This document shows positions 53,645-62,228 of a stretch of DNA of 64,000 nucleotides, piece by piece. The notes below the pieces were generated by a model that saw only the letters and a list, made by a program, of their open reading frames with translations, ran no database searches and had not been told where the DNA came from. The stretch spans positions 1,054,001-1,118,000 of the forward strand of contig NZ_CP109994.1 in assembly GCF_025947065.1 (NCBI RefSeq). The letters are read 5' to 3'. Position 1 is the first letter of the stretch; each line of letters begins with the position of its first letter. This stretch comes from Flavobacterium sp. N1736. GTDB taxonomy: Bacteria > Bacteroidota > Bacteroidia > Flavobacteriales > Flavobacteriaceae. The position numbers and the translations under genes are program-made.

Positions 53645-54565
53645 TTAAATCCATTCTCCCGAAGTATTATGATCATTTGGTAAATAGGTTAAATACTGCA
53701 CCATTCTCGGATTTTCTCCTTTATTTGGTGTTGCACAATGCGGTAAAGTATTGTTCCAGATTATAAAATCGCCGGCATCGCCAATTATAGGTTCTGGTTT
53801 TAATGTTGTGATGGCTTTCTCTCTTGGGTTTTCATTTGGCAGAAGGTTGTCTAACCAATCATTTATTTTATTATGAAATCCCGGAACGCAATGAAATGCG
53901 CCATCATTTGCACCACAATCAGTAAGATAGAGTAGTCCCTGCAATCCAAATTTTATAGGTTGTTTTAAACTCGTATCCCAATGAATCGGACTTCCTAAAA
54001 AAGTAAATTCTTCAGTCTCAGGCGGATTAAAACTCACTTTGTCGATGGTTTTATATATGTTTGTTGAATTGTAAAGCTGTTCGTATGCTTTTTTTATTCT
54101 AGGCGAAAATCTGTTTTTATTTAATGTTTCGTGATCTGAAAAATTCAGCATTAAACCTTTTTGATTTTCATGTCGTTTATACCAGGTTTCTTTATTATTA
54201 GAATCCATTTTTAGGAAATCCCAAATTGCCTGTTGCGTATCTTCGCAATCTTTTTTCGAAATGGCATTTTTTACAATAATATAACCATTCTCATTCCAAA
54301 ATTCAAGATCTTCTTGTGATAATACGTTAGCTATAAAAGCTTCAGATTCGGTATTTTCGTTTTTTTGTTTGTTTGTAATCCAAAATTTAAAAGACTCGAA
54401 ATCCGGTTTTTCAAAGTATAAAAACTGCAGTGTTTCCTCCATACTAATACCCAACTTGTATAAAGTTTTTATTTCTTCATCCCAGTTTTTCGTATCATTT
54501 TTCGTCGAAAGATCAGCGGGATACAAAGCGCGTTTCCATAGTTTTTCAAGAATAGTTAAATGCAT
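53645..54565 (-). CDS. PhyH-type 2-oxoglutarate/Fe(II) oxygenase
   Basis: A 306-residue protein of the phytanoyl-CoA dioxygenase family. Iron ligands are predicted at His195 and Asp197 (SPIHWDTSL) and His276 (NTLPHCATP), with Arg287 in GENPRMVQYLTYLP as the 2-oxoglutarate binder. The length and order fit the fold. Such enzymes hydroxylate small molecules or lipids. No signal peptide. It is 22 bp downstream of the Hint-like gene on the same strand, so the two are likely co-transcribed. Substrate unknown. Confidence 0.88.
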   Translation of the reverse strand: MHLTILEKLWKRALYPADLSTKNDTKNWDEEIKTLYKLGISMEETLQFLYFEKPDFESFKFWITNKQKNENTESEAFIANVLSQEDLEFWNENGYIIVKNAISKKDCEDTQQAIWDFLKMDSNNKETWYKRHENQKGLMLNFSDHETLNKNRFSPRIKKAYEQLYNSTNIYKTIDKVSFNPPETEEFTFLGSPIHWDTSLKQPIKFGLQGLLYLTDCGANDGAFHCVPGFHNKINDWLDNLLPNENPREKAITTLKPEPIIGDAGDFIIWNNTLPHCATPNKGENPRMVQYLTYLPNDHNTSGEWI

Positions 54566-54587
54566 ATTTTGGTAAAATTCTATTATC

Positions 54588-55136
54588 TTAAATTTCTTTT
54601 ATGGCATTATCCAATTGATCAAAGTGCGATTGCATGATAAAATCTCCTATAATTATGCCATTAGCCAGCAATAAATGACCATCAGGAAGCTTATTCGTTG
54701 GGGCATTAGTCACAATAGCATGAATACCACCCTGATAATATCCCATAGAAGCACTGTTTATAGTTACAGGATTTCCTTCTTTATTAACAAGTTCCTGTCC
54801 TTTTCCCAGTTTTCCGGCTCTGGCATATTTACCGTTTATAAGTAATAAAGGCTGATCGAGACTGCATATCAAATCGATGCGGGAGTCATCAAAATTCCTC
54901 AGGTCAAAATAAACCATTAAAGATCTTTGTCCCTCAACACCGGCACTATAAGAAACAGTTTGATTTGATGCCGTTAATTTGATTTTTCCCGATTCTAATT
55001 TTGAAGAAAACGCAAGGACAGTATCACCATTTTCTATACGCTCAATAGGTTTAGTACCATCCGGAGTTGTAATTTTAGTACGATAAGCAACATCTTTACT
55101 TTTTAAATCTTCTGAGTGATCTGAATTTGTTTCCAT
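54588..55136 (-). CDS. Degenerate Hint-like (intein/Hedgehog fold) protein
   Basis: About 182 residues from ATG 55136; the longer frame starts with TTG. The pattern follows Hint domains: TKITTPDGTKPIERIENGDTV (block A, but without the N-terminal Cys), SLDQPLLLINGKYARAGKL (block B, with Gln instead of the usual His), and ANGIIIGDFI at the end. With the catalytic residues missing it is probably a non-splicing, structural version. No signal peptide. It lies 22 bp before the PhyH gene. The Hint assignment is by fold pattern only and is moderate. Confidence 0.55.
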   Translation of the reverse strand: METNSDHSEDLKSKDVAYRTKITTPDGTKPIERIENGDTVLAFSSKLESGKIKLTASNQTVSYSAGVEGQRSLMVYFDLRNFDDSRIDLICSLDQPLLLINGKYARAGKLGKGQELVNKEGNPVTINSASMGYYQGGIHAIVTNAPTNKLPDGHLLLANGIIIGDFIMQSHFDQLDNAIKEI

Positions 55137-55232
55137 AGTACTTTTAGTTATTGATTGAAAGTTGACCAAAAATAACCTATTTGCTAGTCTCCTTTTAAGG
55201 TATAAATACCTGTTTTAGCAGAACACTGCTGA

Positions 55233-55781
55233 TTAACTGGTCTTACTATTTCTTAAAGTATATGTAACAAGGTTCTCTACATTTCCGTGTGTATTATTGT
55301 ATTTTTCATCTTCGAGTTCGAAATTCAGCTTTTTAAGAATGGCAACAGAATTTACATTATCTGCAGACGGAAATGCGGTAATTATTTTTGCTTTCATTTC
55401 TTCAAACACATATTCGATAACCTTTTTTAAAGCTTCGCTCATAATGCCTTTGCCTTGAAATTCAGACAGCATTTCATATCCAATTTCGACAATTTCATTT
55501 TCAGGATCAAAATTCCACAAACAAACAGATCCAAGCAAATCATTGTTTTCCTTAAATCGGATAATCCAGTAAAGACCTTCATTTTTGTCCACCAAACTTT
55601 GTATATTAAGAATAAATTCCTGTGCTTTTTCTAAAGTCGATGTATTATCTCTGCCAACAAATCTGTTGACCACTTCATCAGAACGTAGTTTATGAATTAA
55701 CTCATAATCAGTATTTTCAATAGCTCGCAATACTAATCTTTGGGTTGTTAATTTTGGAAAGTTTTTAAAATCTAATACCAT
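55233..55781 (-). CDS. GNAT-family acetyltransferase (RimJ/RimL type)
   Basis: A 182-residue N-acetyltransferase of the RimJ/RimL subgroup. N-terminal TQRLVLRAIENTDYELIHKL, the CoA-binding FQGKGIMSEALKKVIEYVFEE (Q/R-x-x-G-x-G/A) and SVAILKKLNFELEDEKYN complete the domain. It could modify small molecules, ribosomal proteins or antibiotics; no specific clue. It lies upstream of the Hint-like gene (96 bp), perhaps in the same unit. Confidence 0.9.
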   Translation of the reverse strand: MVLDFKNFPKLTTQRLVLRAIENTDYELIHKLRSDEVVNRFVGRDNTSTLEKAQEFILNIQSLVDKNEGLYWIIRFKENNDLLGSVCLWNFDPENEIVEIGYEMLSEFQGKGIMSEALKKVIEYVFEEMKAKIITAFPSADNVNSVAILKKLNFELEDEKYNNTHGNVENLVTYTLRNSKTS

Positions 55782-55868
55782 TTTGTATTTTTTTAGATAA
55801 CGAAAGTTAAAAAATAAATAGCATACATTTGTTATACTTCATAATTCATAAAGGTAAAAACACATAAA

Positions 55869-56453
55869 ATGTACGATATAATTTTCAAACATCTTGAAGA
55901 AAAAGTTCTATTAACCCAAGCAGAAAAGGAACTTATAAAGACTTTTTTTAAGCCTAAAAAGCTAAAGAAAAAGCAATTCGTAGTTGTTGAAGGTCATGTT
56001 TGCAGCTATCTGACGTTTGTTTCAAAAGGACTTTTAAAGTCTTATCATAGTGATGATAAAGGCAATGAACACATCAATCAGTTTTCGCCAGAAGGCTGGT
56101 GGACATCGGATATGAGCAGTTTTTTTAGCGGAGGAATTTCTTTTTATAGTATCGATGCAATGGAAGATTCAGAAGTTTTGCTTATTTCCAAAGAAGATTT
56201 TGAAAACTTAACGATACAAGTTCCTGTCATGGATCGGTATTTTCGTTTGCTTTTTCAAAATAGCTTAATTACAAAAGAAAGAAGATTAATAAGTTCGCAT
56301 ACTCATACGGCAGAAGAAAAATACAGGCATCTTTTAGAAAACAATCCTGATTTAATAAAACGAATACCGCAAAATTTATTGGCTTCTTATCTCGGACTTT
56401 CGCCTGAAACGCTGAGCAGATTAAAGAAAAATGTCATAATTAAGCCGAAATAA
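55869..56453 (+). CDS. Crp/Fnr-family regulator 1
   Basis: A 194-residue regulator with an N-terminal cyclic-nucleotide-binding fold (about 15-115) that lacks the usual Fe-S Cys set and a C-terminal wHTH (NLLASYLGLSPETLSRLKK). The recognition helix has Glu180-x-x-Ser183-Arg184, the FNR-type E..SR that reads TTGAT half-sites. Such a site (TTGATCTAAATCAA) lies just after its stop codon at 56454-56467, upstream of the PRISE reductase gene. It is divergent from the GNAT gene. Signal unknown. Confidence 0.92.
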   Translation: MYDIIFKHLEEKVLLTQAEKELIKTFFKPKKLKKKQFVVVEGHVCSYLTFVSKGLLKSYHSDDKGNEHINQFSPEGWWTSDMSSFFSGGISFYSIDAMEDSEVLLISKEDFENLTIQVPVMDRYFRLLFQNSLITKERRLISSHTHTAEEKYRHLLENNPDLIKRIPQNLLASYLGLSPETLSRLKKNVIIKPK

Positions 56454-56467
56454 TTGATCTAAATCAA
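56454..56467. promoter_or_regulatory. FNR-type box upstream of the PRISE reductase
   Basis: TTGATCTAAATCAA fits TTGAT-N4-ATCAA exactly. It is 72 bp before the reductase start at 56539 and directly follows the Crp/Fnr stop codon. Confidence 0.75.
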
Positions 56468-56538
56468 GCAGATTTCTTGTTTCAGGTCATCGTTACGAAG
56501 TGTGTTTTCTAAGTAATTTTGAAAAAAATATAATACTT

Positions 56539-57639
56539 ATGAATTCTCAACAATTACCAATACAACAAACTGCCGGAAATATTGCATTAGTAGTAGGAGC
56601 AACTGGAATTGCAGGAAGTAATCTTGCGATAAAACTGCTGGAAAACGGATGGACTGTTTTTGGACTTTCCCGAAATCCGAAAAATGATATTGAAGGTTTA
56701 CAGCCAATTGCCGCTGATTTACTTAATTCTGAATCATTAGTTTCCGCTTTAAGCGAAATTGCGCCAACGCATGTTTTTTTTACAACATGGATGCGAAATG
56801 ATACCGAAGAAGAAAATATCAGGGTGAACAGCGCCATGATTCGAAATTTATTAGACGCATTATCGCCTAAAAAATCAATAAAACATGTTTCATTGGTTAC
56901 GGGTTTAAAACATTATTTAGGACCTTTTGATGCGTATGCGAATTCAGGAACTTTGCCTGAAACACCATTAAGAGAGGAACAGCCGCGATTAAACCTGCCT
57001 AATTTTTATTACGCTCAGGAAGATGAAGTTTATAAGGCCGCTGCAAGAGATGGTTTTACATGGAATATACACAGACCGCATACTCTAATTGGTAAAACTA
57101 TTGGAAATGCCATGAATATGGGCACAACATTAGCCGTTTATGCAAGCATTTGCAAACACGAAGGAACTCCGTTTATTTGGCCGGGTTCTGATGCACAATG
57201 GAACGGAATATCTGATGTTACAGATGCTAAAATTCTCGCAGATCAGATTATTTGGTCTGCAATTAATCCTGAAGCTCACAATCAGGCTTTTAATATCACA
57301 AATGGAGATGTTTTTAGATGGAAATGGCTTTGGCCGAAAATAGCCGAATGGTTTCAAATTGAATATGAAGGTTATAATGGAACTATAAAACCACTTGAAA
57401 TCGTATTGAATCAAAAACAGGCTGTTTGGAAAGAAATTAAAGAACAACATCAATTAATTGAAGGCGATTTGTCTCAGTTGGCATCTGCATGGCATACAGA
57501 TCTTGATTTAGGACGTCCGTTAGAAGTGATGACAGATATGTCAGGAAGTAGAAAACTTGGTTTTGCAGGGTATAAAGACACCAAAGATTCGTTTTTTGAG
57601 TTGTTTGCTCAGTTAAGAAATGATCAGATTATACCTTGA
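56539..57639 (+). CDS. PRISE-family NAD(P)H reductase (progesterone 5-beta-reductase-like)
   Basis: About 366 residues from ATG 56539; the longer frame starts with GTG. N-terminal Rossmann motif VVGATGIAGSNLAIKLLENG, the FYYAQEDEVY block (Tyr in the SDR catalytic region, typical of PRISE with an altered Lys position) and NIHRPHTLIG. PRISE enzymes reduce enones or iridoid-type substrates. It lies just after the Crp/Fnr gene with an FNR box between, so regulation by that protein is likely. No signal peptide. Confidence 0.88.
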   Translation: MNSQQLPIQQTAGNIALVVGATGIAGSNLAIKLLENGWTVFGLSRNPKNDIEGLQPIAADLLNSESLVSALSEIAPTHVFFTTWMRNDTEEENIRVNSAMIRNLLDALSPKKSIKHVSLVTGLKHYLGPFDAYANSGTLPETPLREEQPRLNLPNFYYAQEDEVYKAAARDGFTWNIHRPHTLIGKTIGNAMNMGTTLAVYASICKHEGTPFIWPGSDAQWNGISDVTDAKILADQIIWSAINPEAHNQAFNITNGDVFRWKWLWPKIAEWFQIEYEGYNGTIKPLEIVLNQKQAVWKEIKEQHQLIEGDLSQLASAWHTDLDLGRPLEVMTDMSGSRKLGFAGYKDTKDSFFELFAQLRNDQIIP

Positions 57640-58137
57640 AATGTAAATTAGATAATTGGGGTAATTAGAAGATTAGATAATTAGAAAATGAGATAATGAG
57701 ATAATTTTATATTTGAATTAATATTAAGGGACGGTTTTTACAGCTGTCCTTTTGTTTTTGTAATAATAAATTTGATGTATATGGTTGATAGGTTTGATGT
57801 TAACGTTTTATTATTATTTTATATGTTTTTTCTTTCAAAAAAAAGCGGTAACTTGCGCACAATTAAATGCATATATAATAATGACTATTTCAAATTTTTA
57901 TTTTACGAATAATCACTTGATGCGCCTTATGGGCACGTTGTTATATTTGCATGACGATACTTTCTTAAAAAGTTCGAAAGAGTTTATTAATTAAGCCCTG
58001 TCAAAACTCTGGACAGGGATTCCTTCAACCGGGCTGCTCATTTATTTAATCTTCAATTTTCATTGGGATTAGGATATCATTGAATTCAAACTACACAACA
58101 GCTATTAGAAATTTAATGATGAGTTATTATCTTACCT
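57640..58137. other. Intergenic region, AT-rich, with short low-complexity tracts
   Basis: Near 57656-57700 there is repeated TTAGATAATTAGAA/GAGATAA sequence. CCCTGTCAAAACTCTGGACAGGG (about 57996-58018) can form a hairpin. I see no gene I trust. Confidence 0.55.
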
Positions 58138-58548
58138 ATGAATATGGGAGCAAACAAGAAAGTTATGTCACAATCACAAAATATTATTTTAACAACAGGA
58201 ATATACGATTTAATTAAAGATCACGTAAGAAGAAAAAAAGTAACAATAGAAGAAGAAGTATTATTGCTTCATGAACTTAAAAAAGCCACACAGGTATTAA
58301 GAAGAGATTTACCGGAAGATATTGTTTCAGTAAACCGAAGAGTAACTTATAAAGATTGTGCAACCAATGAAGAAAAAACGGTTGTGTTTGTAGGTCCTGA
58401 GAAAAACAAAGTAAGTAAAAACAGAATTTCTATTCTTTCTGATGAAGGTATAGCAATGGTAGGATATAAAGAAGGAAACGTTGTAGAATGGCCTGCTAAA
58501 AAAGGAAATCTTAAACTGGAAATCTTAAAAGTAGAAGAAGTAGCGTAA
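58138..58548 (+). CDS. GreA/GreB C-terminal-domain protein (Rnk-like)
   Basis: A 136-residue protein. The N-terminal part is a short helical region (IYDLIKDHVRRKKVTIEEEV) and the C-terminal half is the GreA/GreB FKBP-like fold (VNRRVTYKDCATNEEKTVVFVG, ISILSDEGIAMVGYKEGNVVEWPAKKG). This is the Bacteroidota GreA/GreB-family form, shorter than true GreA and like Rnk/nucleoside diphosphate kinase regulators. It may bind the RNA polymerase secondary channel. Start codons at 58138, 58144 and 58165 are all possible; the Met-Ser start at 58165 is the best alternative. A terminator follows. Confidence 0.85.
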   Translation: MNMGANKKVMSQSQNIILTTGIYDLIKDHVRRKKVTIEEEVLLLHELKKATQVLRRDLPEDIVSVNRRVTYKDCATNEEKTVVFVGPEKNKVSKNRISILSDEGIAMVGYKEGNVVEWPAKKGNLKLEILKVEEVA

Positions 58549-58564
58549 TGTACTTTTTAAATAT

Positions 58565-58607
58565 AAAAAATCCCAAAAAGAAAAATTTTCTTGATGGGAT
58601 TTTTTTA
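58565..58607. terminator. Terminator between GreA-like and amidoligase-like genes
   Basis: AAAAAATCCCA pairs with TGGGATTTTTT, and an inner AAGAAAA/TTTTCTT extends the structure. Position is between convergent genes, so it may work both ways. Confidence 0.85.
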
Positions 58608-58638
58608 TGATTTATAGTGACGAAAAATTATTTAAATT

Positions 58639-60180
58639 TTAATTATCACAAAAAGAGCCAATTTGCTTCAAATGTCTTTCAGTTTGGTATTTATTAAAGT
58701 TATCCCATTTTGGCGGAGAACTTGTTTTTTGTCCGCACATAGCATCTAAACAAATGTTGTTGTCTTTGTATTTTTCATGTAAAACAGCCAGGATTTTAAA
58801 GAAAAATTCTTCTAATAGTACGATTGCTTCAAATTCAGCTTTTAGCGTGTTGTAATTAGCAGCTGACGGATTTAATAATTGAAGTAAATTCAACACTTCA
58901 GCTTTTTCATCTTCATTGATTTCAGTTGCGTAACCCATTTTTAAAGTTTTAAAAACCAGATTATTCCACGCCTTACTATCATGCGCCCATTGCACATCAG
59001 GCAGATTTAAAGAATGCTCACAGATTAGAATTATAGAAAAAAGGACATCATTTAAGTATTCCGCCGGAAACTCATCAAAACTTCTGAATTCAAAACCACT
59101 TTGGTACATTTTTTCCTGATTAAAATCAAGACCAACTTCCGAAAGCATTTCATATTCCATTTCAGCTTCAATCTGATCGCGCCACCAAATGTTTTCTTCT
59201 TTTTCAAATTTTAGTAATTTTCTAAAATCGTCCACATTATAGGTTAAAATTTTGCCTTTTGGCATTGCTTTATTATATGTTCCTACGCCAATGTAACGCG
59301 ACATTGCATTTCGCATAGAACCCAAAGTAAATTTTTTGTCCAGACTGTATTTATCGCTTATCACGCCCATAATATCCGGGCTTCCAAGAGTTGCTATGAA
59401 AAACGGCTCAAACCATTGCAATAAATAAATGGCATTGGCGTGTGTTTTTTCAAAATCATTGTAATCAACAATTCTGCTGTCTTCTGTTAACGACGGCAAA
59501 GTAATATGAAAATGATACGTTCCGTTATTAAACAAAACCAGATTTTCTTGGTTTGTCATGAACATATTAAGACCATTGTTATAATCCGGAAAATTCAATT
59601 TTCCGTTTAAAACAGAGGATTCATTGATTTTATCAAGAAACAATTTTTTGGTCGCTTTCAATTCCTTGCAGGAATCAGCAATTGTTCTGTTTTCAAAATA
59701 CTTGGTTACGAATTCGATAGAATCACCATCAAAATGTACAGAACCCATCGTTTTATTTCTTTGGGTAATCATACTCTGAATATTATATGGCTGATCTTCA
59801 AGAAAAAGTTCCATGATCGATTTACCAAGATATTCAGGGTTTTCAGTTGGTTCAGCGATTACTTCACCATTTTCGGTATCAATTAATGGTTTTATCGGCG
59901 ATAAAGTTTTGTGCTGATAGTTTATATCGAGTTTTTCCAGCGAATGACTATTCATCATTCGGCTTACTTTATAGTTTTCAGTCAAACCAAAAGCTTTCTT
60001 CAAAATAGGAGCAAGGCTTTCCGGTTTATAACATTTTCTATAATCGATACTATATTTCTCAAAACCAATTTTTTCTTGTATAAACTCACCAGAAACTATT
60101 AGGGATTCTTCAAATTGCATATAGGTTTCGTTTTCTAATCCAATTCCCCAATAATATTTTTTTGTCTGATTGTCTTTCAT
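58639..60180 (-). CDS. Amidoligase-like protein (glutamate-cysteine ligase/COOH-NH2 ligase fold)
   Basis: A 513-residue cytosolic protein. Several blocks look like the glutamine-synthetase-like amidoligase/GCS fold: WGIGLENETYMQFE (about 11-24), DGDSIEFVTKYF (151-162), TYHFHITLPS (221-230) and LQWFEPFFIATLGSPDIMG (254-272). The Glu/His residues in these blocks are the expected metal and nucleotide ligands. Such enzymes make isopeptide or amide bonds on peptides or proteins. No signal peptide. It lies 415 bp downstream of a gene with a possible papain/NlpC-like fold, a partnership described for some amidoligases. Function and substrate are unknown. Confidence 0.6.
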   Translation of the reverse strand: MKDNQTKKYYWGIGLENETYMQFEESLIVSGEFIQEKIGFEKYSIDYRKCYKPESLAPILKKAFGLTENYKVSRMMNSHSLEKLDINYQHKTLSPIKPLIDTENGEVIAEPTENPEYLGKSIMELFLEDQPYNIQSMITQRNKTMGSVHFDGDSIEFVTKYFENRTIADSCKELKATKKLFLDKINESSVLNGKLNFPDYNNGLNMFMTNQENLVLFNNGTYHFHITLPSLTEDSRIVDYNDFEKTHANAIYLLQWFEPFFIATLGSPDIMGVISDKYSLDKKFTLGSMRNAMSRYIGVGTYNKAMPKGKILTYNVDDFRKLLKFEKEENIWWRDQIEAEMEYEMLSEVGLDFNQEKMYQSGFEFRSFDEFPAEYLNDVLFSIILICEHSLNLPDVQWAHDSKAWNNLVFKTLKMGYATEINEDEKAEVLNLLQLLNPSAANYNTLKAEFEAIVLLEEFFFKILAVLHEKYKDNNICLDAMCGQKTSSPPKWDNFNKYQTERHLKQIGSFCDN

Positions 60181-60595
60181 TTATACTAGCTTTCTTTTTT
60201 TATGGTTAAATTAAAGTTCTTAAAGTCATTATTTTTATTCGGAAATAGAATCTGTTCAAAATCAGAGGCAAAAAGGCTTTTTAACGGTTAAGCATATTGG
60301 TTTGCTTCCATTAAAAGTTTTATTTTACTTTTAAAATTGCAGGAATCTATTTTTAATCTCAGAAATTGTGTACTTGAATCAACTGAAAAACTGATAAAAA
60401 AGTAAAATTTTATAATGAGGTTATAAAATTATTAATTGCTTTTATATCAATAATTTAAGAAGATGAATAGTGGAGTTGCAACTTTTACTATTCTTGTTTT
60501 TTCCAAGTTGCAAAAGTAGTTTTTTATTATGTCATTTCCAAGTAGTTAAAATACTGAAAATCAATATTTTTTTGAAATGTTTTTAATTGTTTTAT
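60181..60595. other. AT-rich intergenic region between amidoligase-like and peptidase-like genes
   Basis: No reliable ORF; an 18-codon frame at about 60463 is too short. It should contain the promoter of the amidoligase-like gene at its left part. No repeat is evident. Confidence 0.55.
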
Positions 60596-61333
60596 TTATT
60601 CATGGTAATAAAACACGTGTGACGAATATAACGCATCATTCCACCAATCTTTTCGTACTTCCGAAAAATAATTATAATTCAGTTTTCCTGCTTGAGATTG
60701 TAAAGGATATACTACTTTTTCGTTTTCACGATATGCTTTATTCGAATCATTTTCGGGAATAACAGGAACTATATGTCCGGAAAGTCCTTTTATTTTTCTT
60801 TTGGCACAAATTATTCCAATTCCGCCATTTGCATTCACTTTATTCTGAATTTCATCAACAGTAAACATTCTTTTCCAGCCAAAACTTGCTCCCCATTCTA
60901 AAAACCAATCGTGTATGGCGCTGGAGTAAATACGATCTACGGTTTGTTCAAAAACAGCTTCTATTTCCTGTCCTTGTAAAACTTTTTCTAGAAATTCGGG
61001 TTTCCACCAAACTGTTGGAAGATAAACTTTAGAGAAATAGCAGTAATCATAAGAGTACACATTGCAATACGTATCTTCGATGGTTTTTTGATATCGAATA
61101 CTATTTTCAACATCCAGTTTGTCAATAATTCGGGCAATGCTTTCTTTTTTACTGGCCACATCTGTCAAATCTCTAAACGGAATAGCAGTGTCACCCAGAG
61201 GTTTTTCTTTCATTTCCATAGAGTCCAAACGCGATTCCGGATCCGGTAGTAAATCGGCTTTCTTTATTATATTGTTCGGTATCGGATTATCACCCAGAGG
61301 TAACGATGTTATTGATACGGTGTGATTTTCCAT
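60596..61333 (-). CDS. Papain/NlpC-like cysteine peptidase candidate with PLGD repeats
   Basis: A 245-residue protein. The N-terminal 60 residues contain two near repeats, SLPLGDNPIP (10-19) and EKPLGDTAIP (43-52), resembling recognition tags or linker motifs. The C-terminal part (about 80-245) has TYCNVYSYDYCYF with Cys90, GHIVPVIPEN with His187 and YPLQSQAGKLNYN with Gln214, the arrangement of NlpC/P60 or CHAP-type amidases (Cys, His, polar residue). No signal peptide. It is upstream of the amidoligase-like gene, same strand. Role may be peptide trimming or cell-wall peptide cleavage; not proved. Confidence 0.55.
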   Translation of the reverse strand: MENHTVSITSLPLGDNPIPNNIIKKADLLPDPESRLDSMEMKEKPLGDTAIPFRDLTDVASKKESIARIIDKLDVENSIRYQKTIEDTYCNVYSYDYCYFSKVYLPTVWWKPEFLEKVLQGQEIEAVFEQTVDRIYSSAIHDWFLEWGASFGWKRMFTVDEIQNKVNANGGIGIICAKRKIKGLSGHIVPVIPENDSNKAYRENEKVVYPLQSQAGKLNYNYFSEVRKDWWNDALYSSHVFYYHE

Positions 61334-61515
61334 CTTGACTGCTTAAAATTATTTGGCTTAACGCGATAAGATTCGATATTCTTATGAATTAATTTACCAA
61401 CTAAAAACGTAAATATATGGATTTATGGAAAAACGAGTACAAAGGAATCGGATTTTATGTTTAATTTTTTAGCTGTGAATTTTTTCAGGTCGCCATGACT
61501 ATAATGTATTTTCTT

Positions 61516-61523
61516 TATTTTTG
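61516..61523 (+). promoter_or_regulatory. -7 box for Crp/Fnr gene 2
   Basis: TATTTTTG matches TAnnTTTG, 40 bp before the ATG at 61564. Confidence 0.5.
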
Positions 61524-61563
61524 TTAAAGAGATTTCAAAACTATATTCTTAAATAACATCAAT

Positions 61564-62154
61564 ATGGAAACTGGAACTGATATTTTTTTAAAATCGGTTA
61601 GGAAAATTTGTCCTGATATAACAGATGATGAACTTTTGCAGTTTGCAGCCAGAGTTACCATTGAAAATTTAAATAGAAAGGACTTTTTTCTTCAATTTGG
61701 TAAAGTCCAAAAAGCAATTGGTTTTATAGCAAACGGATTAGTGCGGTCTTCTTTTGTAGATAAAGAAGGAAACGAAATCACAGTTGGTTTTTATACCGAA
61801 GGTGATTATGCCACGCATTATCCTGCTTTTATCACGCGACAACCCAGTAAATATAATATACAGTGCTTAGAACCAACGACTTTAGTTTGTATCTCATACG
61901 AAAACCTGCAATGGATTTATGAAAATTTACCGGGTTTTGAAAAATACGGACGTTTGGTTGCCGAAGAAATTTTAAAAAGGCAGCAGGCACGAATCGAAAG
62001 CTTCATATTTCAAACTGCCGAAGAACGTTATCTTGACTTCATAAAAGGACATGCAGCGCTGTTTAACAGAATATCTATTTCTCATCTTTGCAGTTTTCTT
62101 GGCATTGAGAGACAATCACTTACAAGAATTCGCCAAAAATTAGCCCATAAGTAA
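61564..62154 (+). CDS. Crp/Fnr-family regulator 2
   Basis: A 196-residue regulator with a cyclic-nucleotide-binding-like N-terminal domain (about 35-125) and a C-terminal wHTH (HLCSFLGIERQSLTRIRQKL). Where FNR has Glu-x-x-Ser-Arg, it has Gln184-x-x-Thr187-Arg188, so its DNA half-site should differ from TTGAT. TGACACTTTTGTGTCA lies directly after its stop codon and before the oxidoreductase gene, a good candidate operator. It may control the downstream gene run. Confidence 0.92.
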   Translation: METGTDIFLKSVRKICPDITDDELLQFAARVTIENLNRKDFFLQFGKVQKAIGFIANGLVRSSFVDKEGNEITVGFYTEGDYATHYPAFITRQPSKYNIQCLEPTTLVCISYENLQWIYENLPGFEKYGRLVAEEILKRQQARIESFIFQTAEERYLDFIKGHAALFNRISISHLCSFLGIERQSLTRIRQKLAHK

Positions 62155-62158
62155 TTTT

Positions 62159-62174
62159 TGACACTTTTGTGTCA
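62159..62174. promoter_or_regulatory. Inverted repeat, candidate Crp/Fnr operator
   Basis: TGACAC-TTTT-GTGTCA is a perfect inverted repeat, 54 bp before the oxidoreductase start at 62229. A related TGCAGTGTCAAATTA occurs at about 62204-62218. Confidence 0.6.
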
Positions 62175-62228
62175 GGAACACCTCTCTAATATTTAAAATC
62201 TTTGCAGTGTCAAATTAAATGAACTGCA

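Noticed and set aside
57785..57994. 69-residue open frame
   Set aside because: Low-complexity, no similarity, no start context or promoter; the DNA is AT-rich intergenic sequence.
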